Shown: positions 1 through 8,500 of the stretch, one piece after another
Numbering within the stretch: position 1 is the first letter of the stretch
Layout: the number at the start of each line of letters is the position of its first letter
Source of the DNA: an uncultured Asticcacaulis sp.
GTDB lineage: Bacteria > Pseudomonadota > Alphaproteobacteria > Caulobacterales > Caulobacteraceae
Assembly (NCBI GenBank): GCA_946482045.1
Contig: CAMLPZ010000159.1
Span: forward strand, 1-9,572
Direction of reading: 5' to 3'
Length of the DNA: 9,572 nt
Translations under genes and position numbers: made by a program
Notes under the pieces: generated by a model
Databases searched by the model: none
Seen by the model: only the letters and a program-made list of their open reading frames with translations
Told to the model about the DNA's origin: nothing

Positions 1-1930
1 GGTTTCGCACGCTCATAGGGTTTTCAAGAAAGGTCCTGGGCCAGGTCGGCGAGGGCACCAGCGTTGTGAAGGCGTCGCCATCCGCCCTGGAGCCAAAGGT
101 CTTGCGCCAGGAAAGGTAGCGCGTGGTATCCGAAATTCCGTCGATCGCCATCGCGCAACGCACGGTACCTGTCTCGGCCAGCTTCAGAGCCGCATAACCG
201 CCAAATGCTGTCCCTAACGTGCATACCCGTTGTGGATCGACCAGGCCCTGACGCACAAGAGCGTCAACGCCGTCTTTGAGGTCGGACTGAAGGTTGGCAC
301 CCCATGGGGCGGCGCCCCGGTAATTGGGCTGGAACACGAGATATCCACGTGATGCCAAAGCCTGCGACAGCCAATTGAAATCTATACGCGCCTGGGCGCT
401 CGGGCTCTCCTGCGGCACTATGACAAGCGGCAGGTTCTTAGATGTCGGCTTCGGAGGCAGGGTGAGAATGCCCTTGATGGCTGCCCCGTCCGAGGTCGTG
501 TAGGTGAAAGTGTCCTGTCTTGCGATCCAACTGGTCGGTACTTGCGGGAAGTCCTCACCGACCGACGTGCTCTTACCCTTCGCGAAGTCGAGAAGGTAAT
601 ATGTACCCGTCTCCTCGTCGCCGACGACGCGTATCAGCACCTTCTTTGTGTCATCGGTCACGGATACGATCTCAACCGCCTGTCCGGCCGACGCTGCCAG
701 CGCCCGGTCATAGACCTTGCGGAGACGCGGTTCCCGAATATCGTAGGCCGGCGTTTCCAAATGTGACGCAAAGCCCGCCAAACGTCCTGAGCGGGGATCA
801 AAAATGGGCCGTTCCAACCCGGCATTGCTGTTCTCAAGCGGACCCGAAAGCGTGCCTTTGGCATCGAGCGTGTAATAATGGAAGCGGCGCGGCGCGTCCT
901 TGGGATCGTTGCCGTGCGTATCGGTGTCCAGAATGACGATTGACGCCCCATCCTCTGCCAGGCCGATAAGAGACGGGGCAAACGTGTCCTTTGTCCGGAT
1001 GATTTCGCGGCTCAGGACGGGCTTCCATTTGCCGGCGACCTTCATCTCTATGCGGTAAGATTCTTTGAGGAAGTCGTAGAGGGTGCGGGCAACGATCGTT
1101 CCGTCGGGCTTATACAGCCAGTCATCGACGTACAGCGTCTCGCGTTCGATGTCACCGCCGCCGTCATCGACCAGCTTGCCGTCGCTGGTTGCCGGATCGA
1201 CCTTCCACAGATAGACGCGTTGGGCGGGTTGGCTGCCGATGGATTGCGGACGCATTTCCATGAACGGGCCGAGCAACTGGGCCTTGCCGTCGATCGTAAC
1301 GCGCGACGGTAGTCCAAGCGCCTGGCTGGGAGCGTCGCCAATGTGCAGGCCTACGGGGGATGACTCGCCGGTCAGCATGTTGACGGACGTTATCGCGTTT
1401 TCGCCGCGCACGCCGAAATATATGCATCTGGGCGGCTGGTTCATGTTGAGCAATGCCTGGGCAGCGCCCCCAACATCAGTGCCTGCCTCGGCACCGGACA
1501 TGGCCGCGATATCACGTCCGTTGAGTTGCTGAGACGTGCTCTGCGCAGGCGTGCCCGCGCACGTGCCACGTGTTACCGCCCGAGAGTCCGAAACGAGTAC
1601 ATGCTTATCGTCGGCCCAACTGATCGCACTTACGTTGCCGCCGCTGAGTTTGTGGTAGGCGTGCTGGCGGTCGGAGAAACCGTAACTGACCAGAATATCC
1701 AACCCACCGACATGTGTAATGAATGCGATCTGAGACCCGTCGGGAGACAAGGCAATCTGCTGGAAATGCGGCGGCTTGGCATAAAGTTCGAGGGGGGGCG
1801 GGGCATCGGTCGGTTTGACGCGCTTCATCCCCCGGACGACGACTTCGGAGTCTTGGGCATGCGCCACATAACTGCCCGCGGCGATGGCGACGATGGTCGT
1901 TGCCAGCAGGATTTTCTTCAATAAGGCCAA
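1..1930 (-). CDS. Secreted S9 (prolyl oligopeptidase)-like protein, probably inactive; C-terminus outside the window
   Basis: One uninterrupted frame gives 643 residues and leaves the window without a stop. An N-terminal Sec signal peptide (KK at 5-6, hydrophobic 7-22, VAHA|QD after residue 25) is followed by a propeller-like region with ALSPDGSQIAFI and SWADDKHVLV. The alpha/beta-hydrolase domain occupies about residues 470-643 and includes ALASRGYLVFQPNYRG and DGVDALVRQGLVDPQRVC. These motifs and their order match family S9 peptidases (DPP/acylaminoacyl-peptidase type). The nucleophile elbow reads GTAFGGYAAL, with Ala575 where family members have the catalytic Ser, and the usual HGGP reads QESP (507-510). 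The catalytic Asp and His would lie outside the window, which ends near residue 643 of an expected 680-750. The start is TTG: a TAG lies in frame seven codons upstream, no ATG intervenes, and a strong ribosome site precedes it. It lies 18 nt after the GH2 gene, so it is co-transcribed. At least six ATA codons suggest less optimised codon use than in the receptor gene. The family is secure; inactivity is inferred. Confidence 0.88.
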   Translation of the reverse strand, partial: MALLKKILLATTIVAIAAGSYVAHAQDSEVVVRGMKRVKPTDAPPPLELYAKPPHFQQIALSPDGSQIAFITHVGGLDILVSYGFSDRQHAYHKLSGGNVSAISWADDKHVLVSDSRAVTRGTCAGTPAQSTSQQLNGRDIAAMSGAEAGTDVGGAAQALLNMNQPPRCIYFGVRGENAITSVNMLTGESSPVGLHIGDAPSQALGLPSRVTIDGKAQLLGPFMEMRPQSIGSQPAQRVYLWKVDPATSDGKLVDDGGGDIERETLYVDDWLYKPDGTIVARTLYDFLKESYRIEMKVAGKWKPVLSREIIRTKDTFAPSLIGLAEDGASIVILDTDTHGNDPKDAPRRFHYYTLDAKGTLSGPLENSNAGLERPIFDPRSGRLAGFASHLETPAYDIREPRLRKVYDRALAASAGQAVEIVSVTDDTKKVLIRVVGDEETGTYYLLDFAKGKSTSVGEDFPQVPTSWIARQDTFTYTTSDGAAIKGILTLPPKPTSKNLPLVIVPQESPSAQARIDFNWLSQALASRGYLVFQPNYRGAAPWGANLQSDLKDGVDALVRQGLVDPQRVCTLGTAFGGYAALKLAETGTVRCAMAIDGISDTTRYLSWRKTFGSRADGDAFTTLVPSPTWPRTFLENPMSVRN

Positions 1931-1935
1931 TTGTT

Positions 1936-1942
1936 CCTCCCC
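1936..1942 (-). promoter_or_regulatory. Ribosome binding site that decides the TTG start of the S9-like gene
   Basis: On the minus strand the sequence reads GGGGAGG, then AACAA, then TTG. This is a near-perfect Shine-Dalgarno core with 5-nt spacing. It sits wholly inside the 18-nt gap after the GH2 stop codon (1949-1951). It supports TTG at 1930-1928 over the second TTG three codons further on or any internal ATG, which would remove the signal peptide. Confidence 0.75.
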
Positions 1943-1948
1943 TTGCGC

Positions 1949-4810
1949 CTACGACCGTATCCGAACGACATCCGTGAAGCCGAAGGCCTGTCCGGCTTTC
2001 GCTTCGAAGACCAGGCTCAGCCACCGCTTGCCGTCACCAGGAGGGAAGGGGGCGCTAAGCTGTCCTTTGCCGGTGTCGGTCTTTTCGGCGACCTTCCGGC
2101 CGTCGATATAGAGGCTGCACCGGCCGAGCAGGCCGAGGCAATCCAACGTCCCGCCGTGCCTGCGCACCTTATTGAAGCCTTCCACCTCCGCGGCGCACAG
2201 GACATAGCCGTCCTTCGCAGGGGCGGCGAACGGCACGCCCGCCCGGAACCACCCCCAGGAGTTCATGTCGTTGTCCCTAGGACGCAGATTGGGATCAACA
2301 GCCGTGGCCTGATCCGGGGCTCGCCGCCAGTTCTCGGTAATCTGCACGCTTTCCGAAACCGCCTGATAGGGCCAGGGCGCGGCATCGACGACGTCGATCT
2401 GTATGGCAGCGGGCTTGAGACCGGGTGCGGTGGCGGTCAGCTTCAGCTTGCCGGCGTGGCCTTCACGCGTCTGGACGATCGCCTGCGCCAGCCCGTTGAA
2501 CAAGGCACGCGTATTGCCTTTCTCGCTTGTGATGTCGTTTGGATTGCCGTTGCCTAGACCGATGATGTCCCCGCCTTCGATGGCGAAGGTGATTTGGTGC
2601 TGGGCCACCGGCACATGGCGGCCTTTGGCATCCAGGGCTTCGACCGTGAAAGGTTGCGCGTCCAGACCGTCGCCGCGCATGGTCTTACGGTAAGGTGTCA
2701 GTTTCAGGCTGACGGGCGCGCCCGTAGTTTCGACCTCAAAGGTTTTGACGACCTTGCCGCTGCGATAGCCCACCGCCTTCAGTTTCCCAGGGGCATAGGC
2801 CGCCTTCCAGCGGTTCATCTCGTAAATGTCGCCCTTTTGCCTCCCGAGAGACCGTCCGTTCAGGAAGACTTCCACCTCATCCATATTGTGAAGCGCCATG
2901 ATCAGGATGTCTTCGCCCTTCTGGCCGGGCCAGGTCCAGTGCGGCGCAAGATGCAGGACGGGTTCGTCGCGCCACTGCGCCTGACGAAGCCAGAAGGCGC
3001 TCTTGGCGAAGCCGCACAGGTCCATGATGCCGAAGAAGGACGAGTTGGACGGCCACTCGTGCGGCGTCGGTTCGCCGTGGTAGTCAAAGCCGGTCCAGAC
3101 AAAGGCGCCCGCGACGAACGGCCGCTCGGCGACCGCCTTCCAACCCACGCGGTGCGTCGTGCCCCAGGACGAGGCATCGTCGTCGTATGATGCGGTGATG
3201 TTCTTTTCCTGGATGGTCTTGTACTCGCCGCGCGTCATGAAAGCCGAGCAGTCTTCCGACGACGTGATGGGGAGCTTCGGGTGCGCCTTATGGAAGTCGT
3301 CATAGGCTTGATACTGGTAGTTGAAGCCGACGACATCCACGGCCTGAGAGACGTTGACCGGCGTGAACAGCCCGTCGTTCATGGCGGCGGTGACCGGCCG
3401 GGTCGTATCCAATACCTTGACCCGAGCGGCCATGCGGCGGACCATCTGGTAGCCTTGTTCCGTGCCCTGCATCGGTTCCTCATTGAACACCGACCAGAGG
3501 ATGATCGAAGGATGGTTGCGGTCGCGGCGCACCAGCCACTCCAGTTCCGCCATGTGATCAGGCGATGGATTGAAGACCCGGTTCTCATCCATGACCAGTA
3601 TGCCCAAGCGGTCACACAGCGCGTAGAAGGACCGGTCCTGGGCGTTGTGTGAACACCGGATGGCGTTGCAACCCAACTCTTTGAGACGATTGAGGCGGTA
3701 CTCCAGTATCCCTTCCGGCACGGCCACACCGACGCCTGCGTGATCTTGGTGGATGCAGACCCCCTTGAGCTTCACCGGTTGCCCATTGAGGTGGAAGCCG
3801 GTGTCCGGATCGAATCTCTGGGTGCGGAAACCAGCCGGCGTCACGACCTCGTCCAGCACCTGGCCGTCCGCGATTACCTGGGTGCGAACCTTGTAAACTT
3901 TTGGCGTCTCAAGGCTCCAGAGCTTCGGGTTCCGAACGTCCATGCGGCCGGTGATGGTTACGGTCTGAAGATTGCCGACCTCAGCGCGCATCTGGTTTTC
4001 CGCGACGACGACGTCATCGTCCAAAAGGGTCGAAACCAGCGTGACGTTGCGTTTGGTCTCGCCCGAATTGTAAAGCGTGACCTCCAGCGGAATATGCCAT
4101 TGCCCGCGGTCTTCGACGGGATGGGCGAAAACGCCGTCGGTGACGATGTGGACGGGATTGCGCTTGACGATCCAGGTGTTGCGGTAGATGCCCGCGCCCT
4201 CGTACCACCATCCCTGCATCGTATTGGCGTCGGCACGGATGACCAGCGAATTCAAGGATTCGCCGTAGGTCACGAACGGGGTGATATCGATATAGATGGA
4301 ATTGTAGCCCGACCAGTTCCGGTTGACGAGCGTGCCGTTCAGCCAGACCGTGGCGTGGGTTGAAATGCCGTCGAGTTGCAGTTCAATGTGTTTGCCGCGG
4401 TCGGCCTCCTCAAACCTGAGGAGGTTCCGATACCAGCCTATACCCCGCTTGCGGTAGCCTTGCGCCAGGTTCTCGGTCTTGTCGGGAAGCTGGTAGCTCG
4501 CGAAGTCGTGGGGAAGGGTGACGGACATCCATTCCGTGTCGTCGTAAGTCGGCGATGCCGCGCCCCAGGCGGCCCCGGCTTTCGCATTGGCGTACGACCA
4601 GCCATGTCCCAGGATCTTGGGGAAGGGCACATCGCCCTCCAGGAAACGCCAACCCTTGTTAAGGGACAGAACCTCGCGGTTTTCGCGGCGTGTGGGGGCT
4701 TCCGCACCGCGCGCGTCAGCCGGGACTGCGCCGGTTACGGAAGCCGCAAAGCCGAGAGGGAAGACCCCAAGGAAACTTACAGTTTTCAAAAGGTCGCGTC
4801 GGCCTAGCAT
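1949..4810 (-). CDS. Tat-exported GH2 beta-galactosidase-like glycoside hydrolase
   Basis: This is a family GH2 exo-glycosidase of 953 aa, predicted to release terminal beta-galactose (or a related sugar) in the periplasm. I chose ATG 4810-4808 because AGGAG (4817-4821) lies 6 nt upstream and the protein then opens with a Tat signal (MLGRRDLLK, hydrophobic stretch, ADA). A longer frame from 4885 adds 25 residues ahead of the twin arginines and is unlikely. In order: an N-terminal sugar-binding jelly roll (about 50-215, LNKGWRF to YRNTWIV), an immunoglobulin-like domain (about 220-325), and a TIM barrel (about 330-605). The barrel has IRCSHN and LVMDEN, the acid/base in SVFNEE (Asn443-Glu444) and the likely nucleophile Glu519 in ITSSED. 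After the barrel come a DUF4982-like segment, a GH2 C-terminal domain (about 695-805, with GNGNPND) and an extra C-terminal jelly-roll-like domain (about 820-953) that may bind sugar. Both catalytic glutamates are present. It leads the leftward operon. Beta-galactosidase is the best guess; the exact glycan cannot be read from sequence. Confidence 0.92.
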   Translation of the reverse strand: MLGRRDLLKTVSFLGVFPLGFAASVTGAVPADARGAEAPTRRENREVLSLNKGWRFLEGDVPFPKILGHGWSYANAKAGAAWGAASPTYDDTEWMSVTLPHDFASYQLPDKTENLAQGYRKRGIGWYRNLLRFEEADRGKHIELQLDGISTHATVWLNGTLVNRNWSGYNSIYIDITPFVTYGESLNSLVIRADANTMQGWWYEGAGIYRNTWIVKRNPVHIVTDGVFAHPVEDRGQWHIPLEVTLYNSGETKRNVTLVSTLLDDDVVVAENQMRAEVGNLQTVTITGRMDVRNPKLWSLETPKVYKVRTQVIADGQVLDEVVTPAGFRTQRFDPDTGFHLNGQPVKLKGVCIHQDHAGVGVAVPEGILEYRLNRLKELGCNAIRCSHNAQDRSFYALCDRLGILVMDENRVFNPSPDHMAELEWLVRRDRNHPSIILWSVFNEEPMQGTEQGYQMVRRMAARVKVLDTTRPVTAAMNDGLFTPVNVSQAVDVVGFNYQYQAYDDFHKAHPKLPITSSEDCSAFMTRGEYKTIQEKNITASYDDDASSWGTTHRVGWKAVAERPFVAGAFVWTGFDYHGEPTPHEWPSNSSFFGIMDLCGFAKSAFWLRQAQWRDEPVLHLAPHWTWPGQKGEDILIMALHNMDEVEVFLNGRSLGRQKGDIYEMNRWKAAYAPGKLKAVGYRSGKVVKTFEVETTGAPVSLKLTPYRKTMRGDGLDAQPFTVEALDAKGRHVPVAQHQITFAIEGGDIIGLGNGNPNDITSEKGNTRALFNGLAQAIVQTREGHAGKLKLTATAPGLKPAAIQIDVVDAAPWPYQAVSESVQITENWRRAPDQATAVDPNLRPRDNDMNSWGWFRAGVPFAAPAKDGYVLCAAEVEGFNKVRRHGGTLDCLGLLGRCSLYIDGRKVAEKTDTGKGQLSAPFPPGDGKRWLSLVFEAKAGQAFGFTDVVRIRS

Positions 4811-4902
4811 TTTCCGCTCCTGAAATCGTGTTCGTCGCTGCACCCTCGGACCTCGAGAGCTTTCCATGTGCTGAACGAAGGCCACCCTGCATGGCTCTGC
4901 GA

Positions 4903-4928
4903 CGTATAGAGCCTTATATCGGCCACAA
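4903..4928 (-). promoter_or_regulatory. Weak candidate promoter for the GH2 operon
   Basis: Read on the minus strand, TTGTGGC (4922-4928), an 11-nt spacer and TCTATACG (4903-4910) resemble the Caulobacter housekeeping pattern TTGACGS-N10-14-GCTANAWC. About five of seven positions match in the first box and four of seven in the second. It would give a leader of about 85-90 nt before the GH2 start. Neighbouring AT-rich TATAAG and TATAAA strings offer alternatives, so this is only a candidate. Confidence 0.2.
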
Positions 4929-5211
4929 CGGATTTATATGCAAAATAATTTTTTACCTGTAACGTGGCCATGCTGGGCCTGGACGTAAACGACGGCCCGT
5001 TATGATTCTTTGCGACTCATGTCGCCGTCCGAAACGGCCTCAGGTTGTGGCGCCGCCGGTAGCCTTAATCATAGGGCGAAGCTGCCGCAAAATTTTGAAG
5101 ACTAATGAGACATTTCCGCAACATTTAGAGACCAACCGCAGACTGAATAATACCAATCTGGGGGAGGATATCGGCTGCGCTTCTCTTTGTTATCTATAGC
5201 AAATTGCCAGA

Positions 5212-5257
5212 AATGAAAATTGAAATCGTTTTTCACAGTCGATTCCCAATGAAAATT
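5212..5257 (+). repeat. Pair of 10-bp direct repeats AATGAAAATT in the AT-rich control region
   Basis: The copies lie at 5212-5221 and 5248-5257, 36 bp apart start to start. The second runs on into TTGC, which mirrors GCAAATT at 5199-5205. They could be paired binding sites upstream of the receptor promoter candidate, but such short AT-rich matches can arise by chance. Confidence 0.3.
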
Positions 5258-5273
5258 TGCAATGGAACGATCT

Positions 5274-5300
5274 TTGAAACTGCAATTCCATAATTAGATC
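5274..5300 (+). promoter_or_regulatory. Candidate housekeeping promoter for the TonB-dependent receptor
   Basis: TTGAAAC (5274-5280), a 12-nt spacer and ATTAGATC (5293-5300) fit the Caulobacter pattern TTGACGS-N10-14-GCTANAWC at five of seven positions in each box. Transcription would begin near 5307 and leave a leader of about 200 nt. A perfect TTGACA lies nearby at 5304-5309 but has no good -10 box at a usual distance. The call rests on pattern matching only. Confidence 0.3.
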
Positions 5301-5367
5301 ATGTTGACATTTTTATTCTATTTTTGCACACTTCCATATGTGAAAGCGGCTTTTAGTTCGTAATCGG

Positions 5368-5430
5368 CGGACACCCGGTTTCGTCCGGCAAGCTGGCTAT
5401 GATCGAAAATTCCCGGTGGCAAACACCACC
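5368..5430 (+). other. Two small potential hairpins in the receptor mRNA leader
   Basis: CGGAC (5368-5372) can pair with GTCCG (5383-5387) around a 10-nt loop. GGTGG (5415-5419) can pair with CCACC (5426-5430) around CAAACA. Both lie in the predicted 5' leader of the receptor mRNA, 78 nt or more before its start codon. Stems of five pairs are weak, and I do not recognise a known riboswitch. Confidence 0.25.
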
Positions 5431-5494
5431 CCGGCACCTGGCTCGAACGCGAAATCATCCTGACCGAAGAGGGTTGGTCGGATGTCAACAATGG

Positions 5495-5500
5495 AAGGAA
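5495..5500 (+). promoter_or_regulatory. Ribosome binding site favouring the GTG start of the receptor
   Basis: AAGGAA lies 7 nt before GTG 5508-5510. It is 13 nt before the next in-frame start, ATG 5514, which is less favourable. The two starts differ by only two residues at the very front of the signal peptide, so the choice does not change the mature protein. Confidence 0.45.
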
Positions 5501-5507
5501 ACAGTTA

Positions 5508-8500
5508 GTGCTTATGGAAAATATGCTCATCAAACCGGCACGCCATGCGAAGGCCTGGAAGGTGGCGCTGCTCAGCGGATCTATGCTGTTCGCCGCATGC
5601 CATACGGCCGCATACGCACAGGACGCCGCTCCGCCAGCCCAGGGGGACGCCGACGAGGTCGTGGTCGTTACGGGCTTCAAAAAGAGCTATGCCGACGCCG
5701 TCCGCGCGAAAAAGCAGAACATTGAAATCACCGACGGCATTTCCTCCGACGGCCTGGGCCGTTTCCCGGACCTGAACGTCGGCGAGGCGCTGCAACGCAT
5801 TCCGGGTGTCCAGATCAACCGCGAAGCCGAAGGCCGCAACGCGACCATCAACGTGCGCGGCATGCCGGGCTCCTACGCCCGCACGACTCTGAACGGTGTC
5901 GCTTTTGCCGCGCCGCCATCGCTGGCCAACGACCAGGGCTCACCGCTGGGCGCATTTAACTCGGACATCTTCTCGGCTTTCGTTATCGAAAAGTCGCCCA
6001 TGGCTAATGCCCAGTCGGGCGGCCTCAGCGGCAATGTCGACATGCAGATCGCGTCCGCGCTGTCGCGTGCCGACGGCGGCATGATCAAGGCGTCGTACGA
6101 GTATAACGAGCTGGGCGGCAGTGTCGCACCCGCGATGACCCTGGGCTACAACAAGCATTTCAGCCCGAACCTGGCCGTTTTCGGTACGGTGGCGTACAAG
6201 AAAGAAGACTTCCGCCGGGACACGCTGCGGTACAACGGCTATAGCCGCCTGACGCCTGGCCTGACTGGCCTGAGCGCCGCCAATTTCGCTTCGACCTATG
6301 GGCAGTACTACTCGGCCACGGACTGTCCGTCGTCGGGCTCGTTCTGCCGCTCCCTTGAGAGCGTGCTGGGCACCGATGCCTATAATACCAGCACAACAGG
6401 GTCCAAGGGCAATACCGGCGTCTACGCGCTGGACGCCATCCGTCAGTATACCCGCGAAAACAAGGGCGATCTCTGGACCGCAACGGCCGGCATCGAATGG
6501 AAGCCCAACGATAATACCAAAATGGGTATTATCGGCTATTACACAGACCGTGACCTGCCGAAAACGACCCAGTATTTCCTGATCAATGCCGTATGGGACG
6601 GCGCCGGCACGATTACGCCGTCGGGCACGCCAACCCAGATGTCGGATGGCCGTTGGGTCTATGAAACAGCCGCCTATAACAACTTCCCGGCCAAGTCATC
6701 GACGCGCCTCTATTCGCAGCACCAGCAGGCCAAGGGTTTCGTGGCCAACCTCGACTGGAACAACGAAGACTGGAAGGTCAATTTCGTCGTTGCCGGCTCG
6801 CAGGGTTCCAACGCGTCACTAGAAACCGAACTGGACTTGCAAACCAACCCTGTTTCGGGCGGGACCAACGGCATTTCGGGCACACTGACCACGGGCTTCG
6901 GCGAACTGGATGGCTTCTCCTACACCGTCACTCCGACGCCGCAGAATGCCATATTCAACAGTGGCTGGACGTGGCAGGGCCCCAATGGTGATCCGGAAGG
7001 CTATCTGACGGCAAACGAGCTCTACTACCTCAACATTTCCGGTTCCGAAAGCTTCGCCGACCAGACGGTCACTTCGGCCCAGGTCGATATCGAACGCAAT
7101 CTCGAATTTGGTCCCATCACGGCGATCAAGGGCGGTCTGCGTATTGAGAAGAATGAATTCAAGTCCCACGGTTTCCGCAACATGGCCTATGGCGCCCAGT
7201 TGCAGAACATCACCAGCGACATGCTCTATACGCCGTCCTTCGTCGATGATTTCATGAACGGCGATGCCAAGATCAGCAAGAATTGGCAGGTGATCGATGC
7301 GGAACGCTTCATCGAAGCCGTTACGCCGGTAGAGGTCTATACGCCGTCGGGTGGTGGACTGAGCACGCGCGGTTTCAACGTCTTGTATCGGGACGGCGCA
7401 TTTGCGGACAACAACTACAACACGCTGAACAATCTCACCCAGGCCTATATCCAGGTGAAGTACGACACCGAAATCCTGGGGCACCGCCTGCGCGGCAACG
7501 TCGGGACACGCTACGAAGCCACGGACAATACGATCGACTCGCTCGACACTATTCGTCCATTTACGGGCGTCGCGGGCTCGCTGTCGGATTTCAAGTGGCA
7601 GCGTATCGAGAACAAGTATAACTACTGGCTTCCGTCGGCGATCTTCGCGCTGGACCTGAAAGACGATCTGCTCCTGCGCGGCGCCTACTACAAGACCTAT
7701 GTCCGGCCTCAGGACCGCCAATTCTCTCCGGTCACCCGGATCGGGGAGCGGGTCCTGAACTCGCAGCAGACGACTTCAAGCATGTCAGTATACGATGCTT
7801 CGGTTCGCATCGGTAACAATAAGCTCCAGCCGTACCTGGCCGATTCGGTCGACTTCTCCCTTGAATGGTATAACCGCCCGGGCGGTCTTCTGGCCCTGGC
7901 CTACTTCCGGAAGGTCATCACGGGCCGCATCGTCGGCACCTCGGATCCAGCCATCCTGTGTCCGGCGGACGGTTCGACCTGGGGCTTTGGCCCCCTGTCG
8001 TGGGACGGCCAGTATTGCACCGCGACCAGCCTGGCCACAACAGACAGCACGACGCGCATATTTGCTTCCGGCAACTATAACCTCGACAGCGACACCACGG
8101 TCGAAGGCTGGGAATTCAACATCCAGCAGAACCTCGATTTCCTGCCCGGCTTCTGGAAGAACTTCGGCGGCAACTTCAACTACGCCTATACCGACTCCAA
8201 GAGCCCGGCCATCGCGCCATTCCCAGGCATCTCGAAGCATACAGCAAACCTGATCGGCTATTATGAGACGCCTAAGTACGGCATCCGTGCGGTTTATAAC
8301 TACCGCACCGACTACCCGCTGAACGCCAACGGCACATATACCGGCGGCGCGCGGTCGGTGAAGGCGCGCGGGCAGCTTGACCTGTCGGCCTCCTACAACA
8401 TCACCGACCGGTTCTCCCTGTCGCTCGACGCATACAACATTACCAATGAGAAGCGTTACGAGTACGAGAACGATCAGCGCGTCGTGCGCTGGATCGACTA

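Larger units (their letters stand above)
4811..5507. promoter_or_regulatory. Divergent intergenic region between the GH2 operon and the receptor gene
   Basis: These 697 nt hold no convincing gene. The flanks have ordinary base composition, but roughly 5060-5340 is much richer in A and T than the coding DNA. Visible elements are a 5-bp inverted repeat GCGAC-TCAT-GTCGC (5012-5025), a 10-bp direct repeat AATGAAAATT at 5212-5221 and 5248-5257, and an inverted pair GCAAATT (5199-5205) / AATTTGC (5254-5260). Two small hairpins lie closer to the receptor start. The region must contain promoters for both directions. No regulator gene is in the window, and I found no clean long palindrome of the LacI type. 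Short open frames here lack ribosome sites and recognisable protein character. Confidence 0.6.

Noticed and set aside
1..1930. Apparent lack of a complete long gene at the left, suggesting a frameshifted pseudogene.
   Set aside because: Manual translation of the minus strand from 1930 gives one open frame to the window edge. It merely has no stop inside the window and starts at TTG.
4921..4969. Inverted repeat GGCCAC (4921-4926) / GTGGCC (4964-4969).
   Set aside because: Only six pairs separated by 37 nt, with no supporting symmetry between them; expected by chance.
5002..5199. 65-codon open frame in the divergent intergenic region.
   Set aside because: No Shine-Dalgarno sequence, low-complexity composition without domain character, and it lies across the AT-rich control region.
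5304..5309. Perfect -35 box TTGACA upstream of the receptor.
   Set aside because: No acceptable -10 box lies 15-19 nt downstream (the bases there read GCACACTT), and the Caulobacter-type -10 is also absent at 10-14 nt.
5583..5600. Lipobox-like FAAC in the receptor signal peptide, suggesting a lipoprotein.
   Set aside because: Phe at -3 is poor for a lipobox, and a normal signal peptidase I site (AYA|QD) follows seven residues later. TonB-dependent receptors of this type are not lipoproteins.
5147..6520. ATAATACCA recurring at about 5147, 6382 and 6511.
   Set aside because: The two copies inside the receptor gene are explained by common Asn-Thr codons, and there is no regular spacing or array.
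6819..7721. 300-codon open frame antisense to the receptor gene.
   Set aside because: It lies wholly inside a well-supported receptor gene, shows no recognisable protein motif, and long antisense frames are common in GC-rich DNA.
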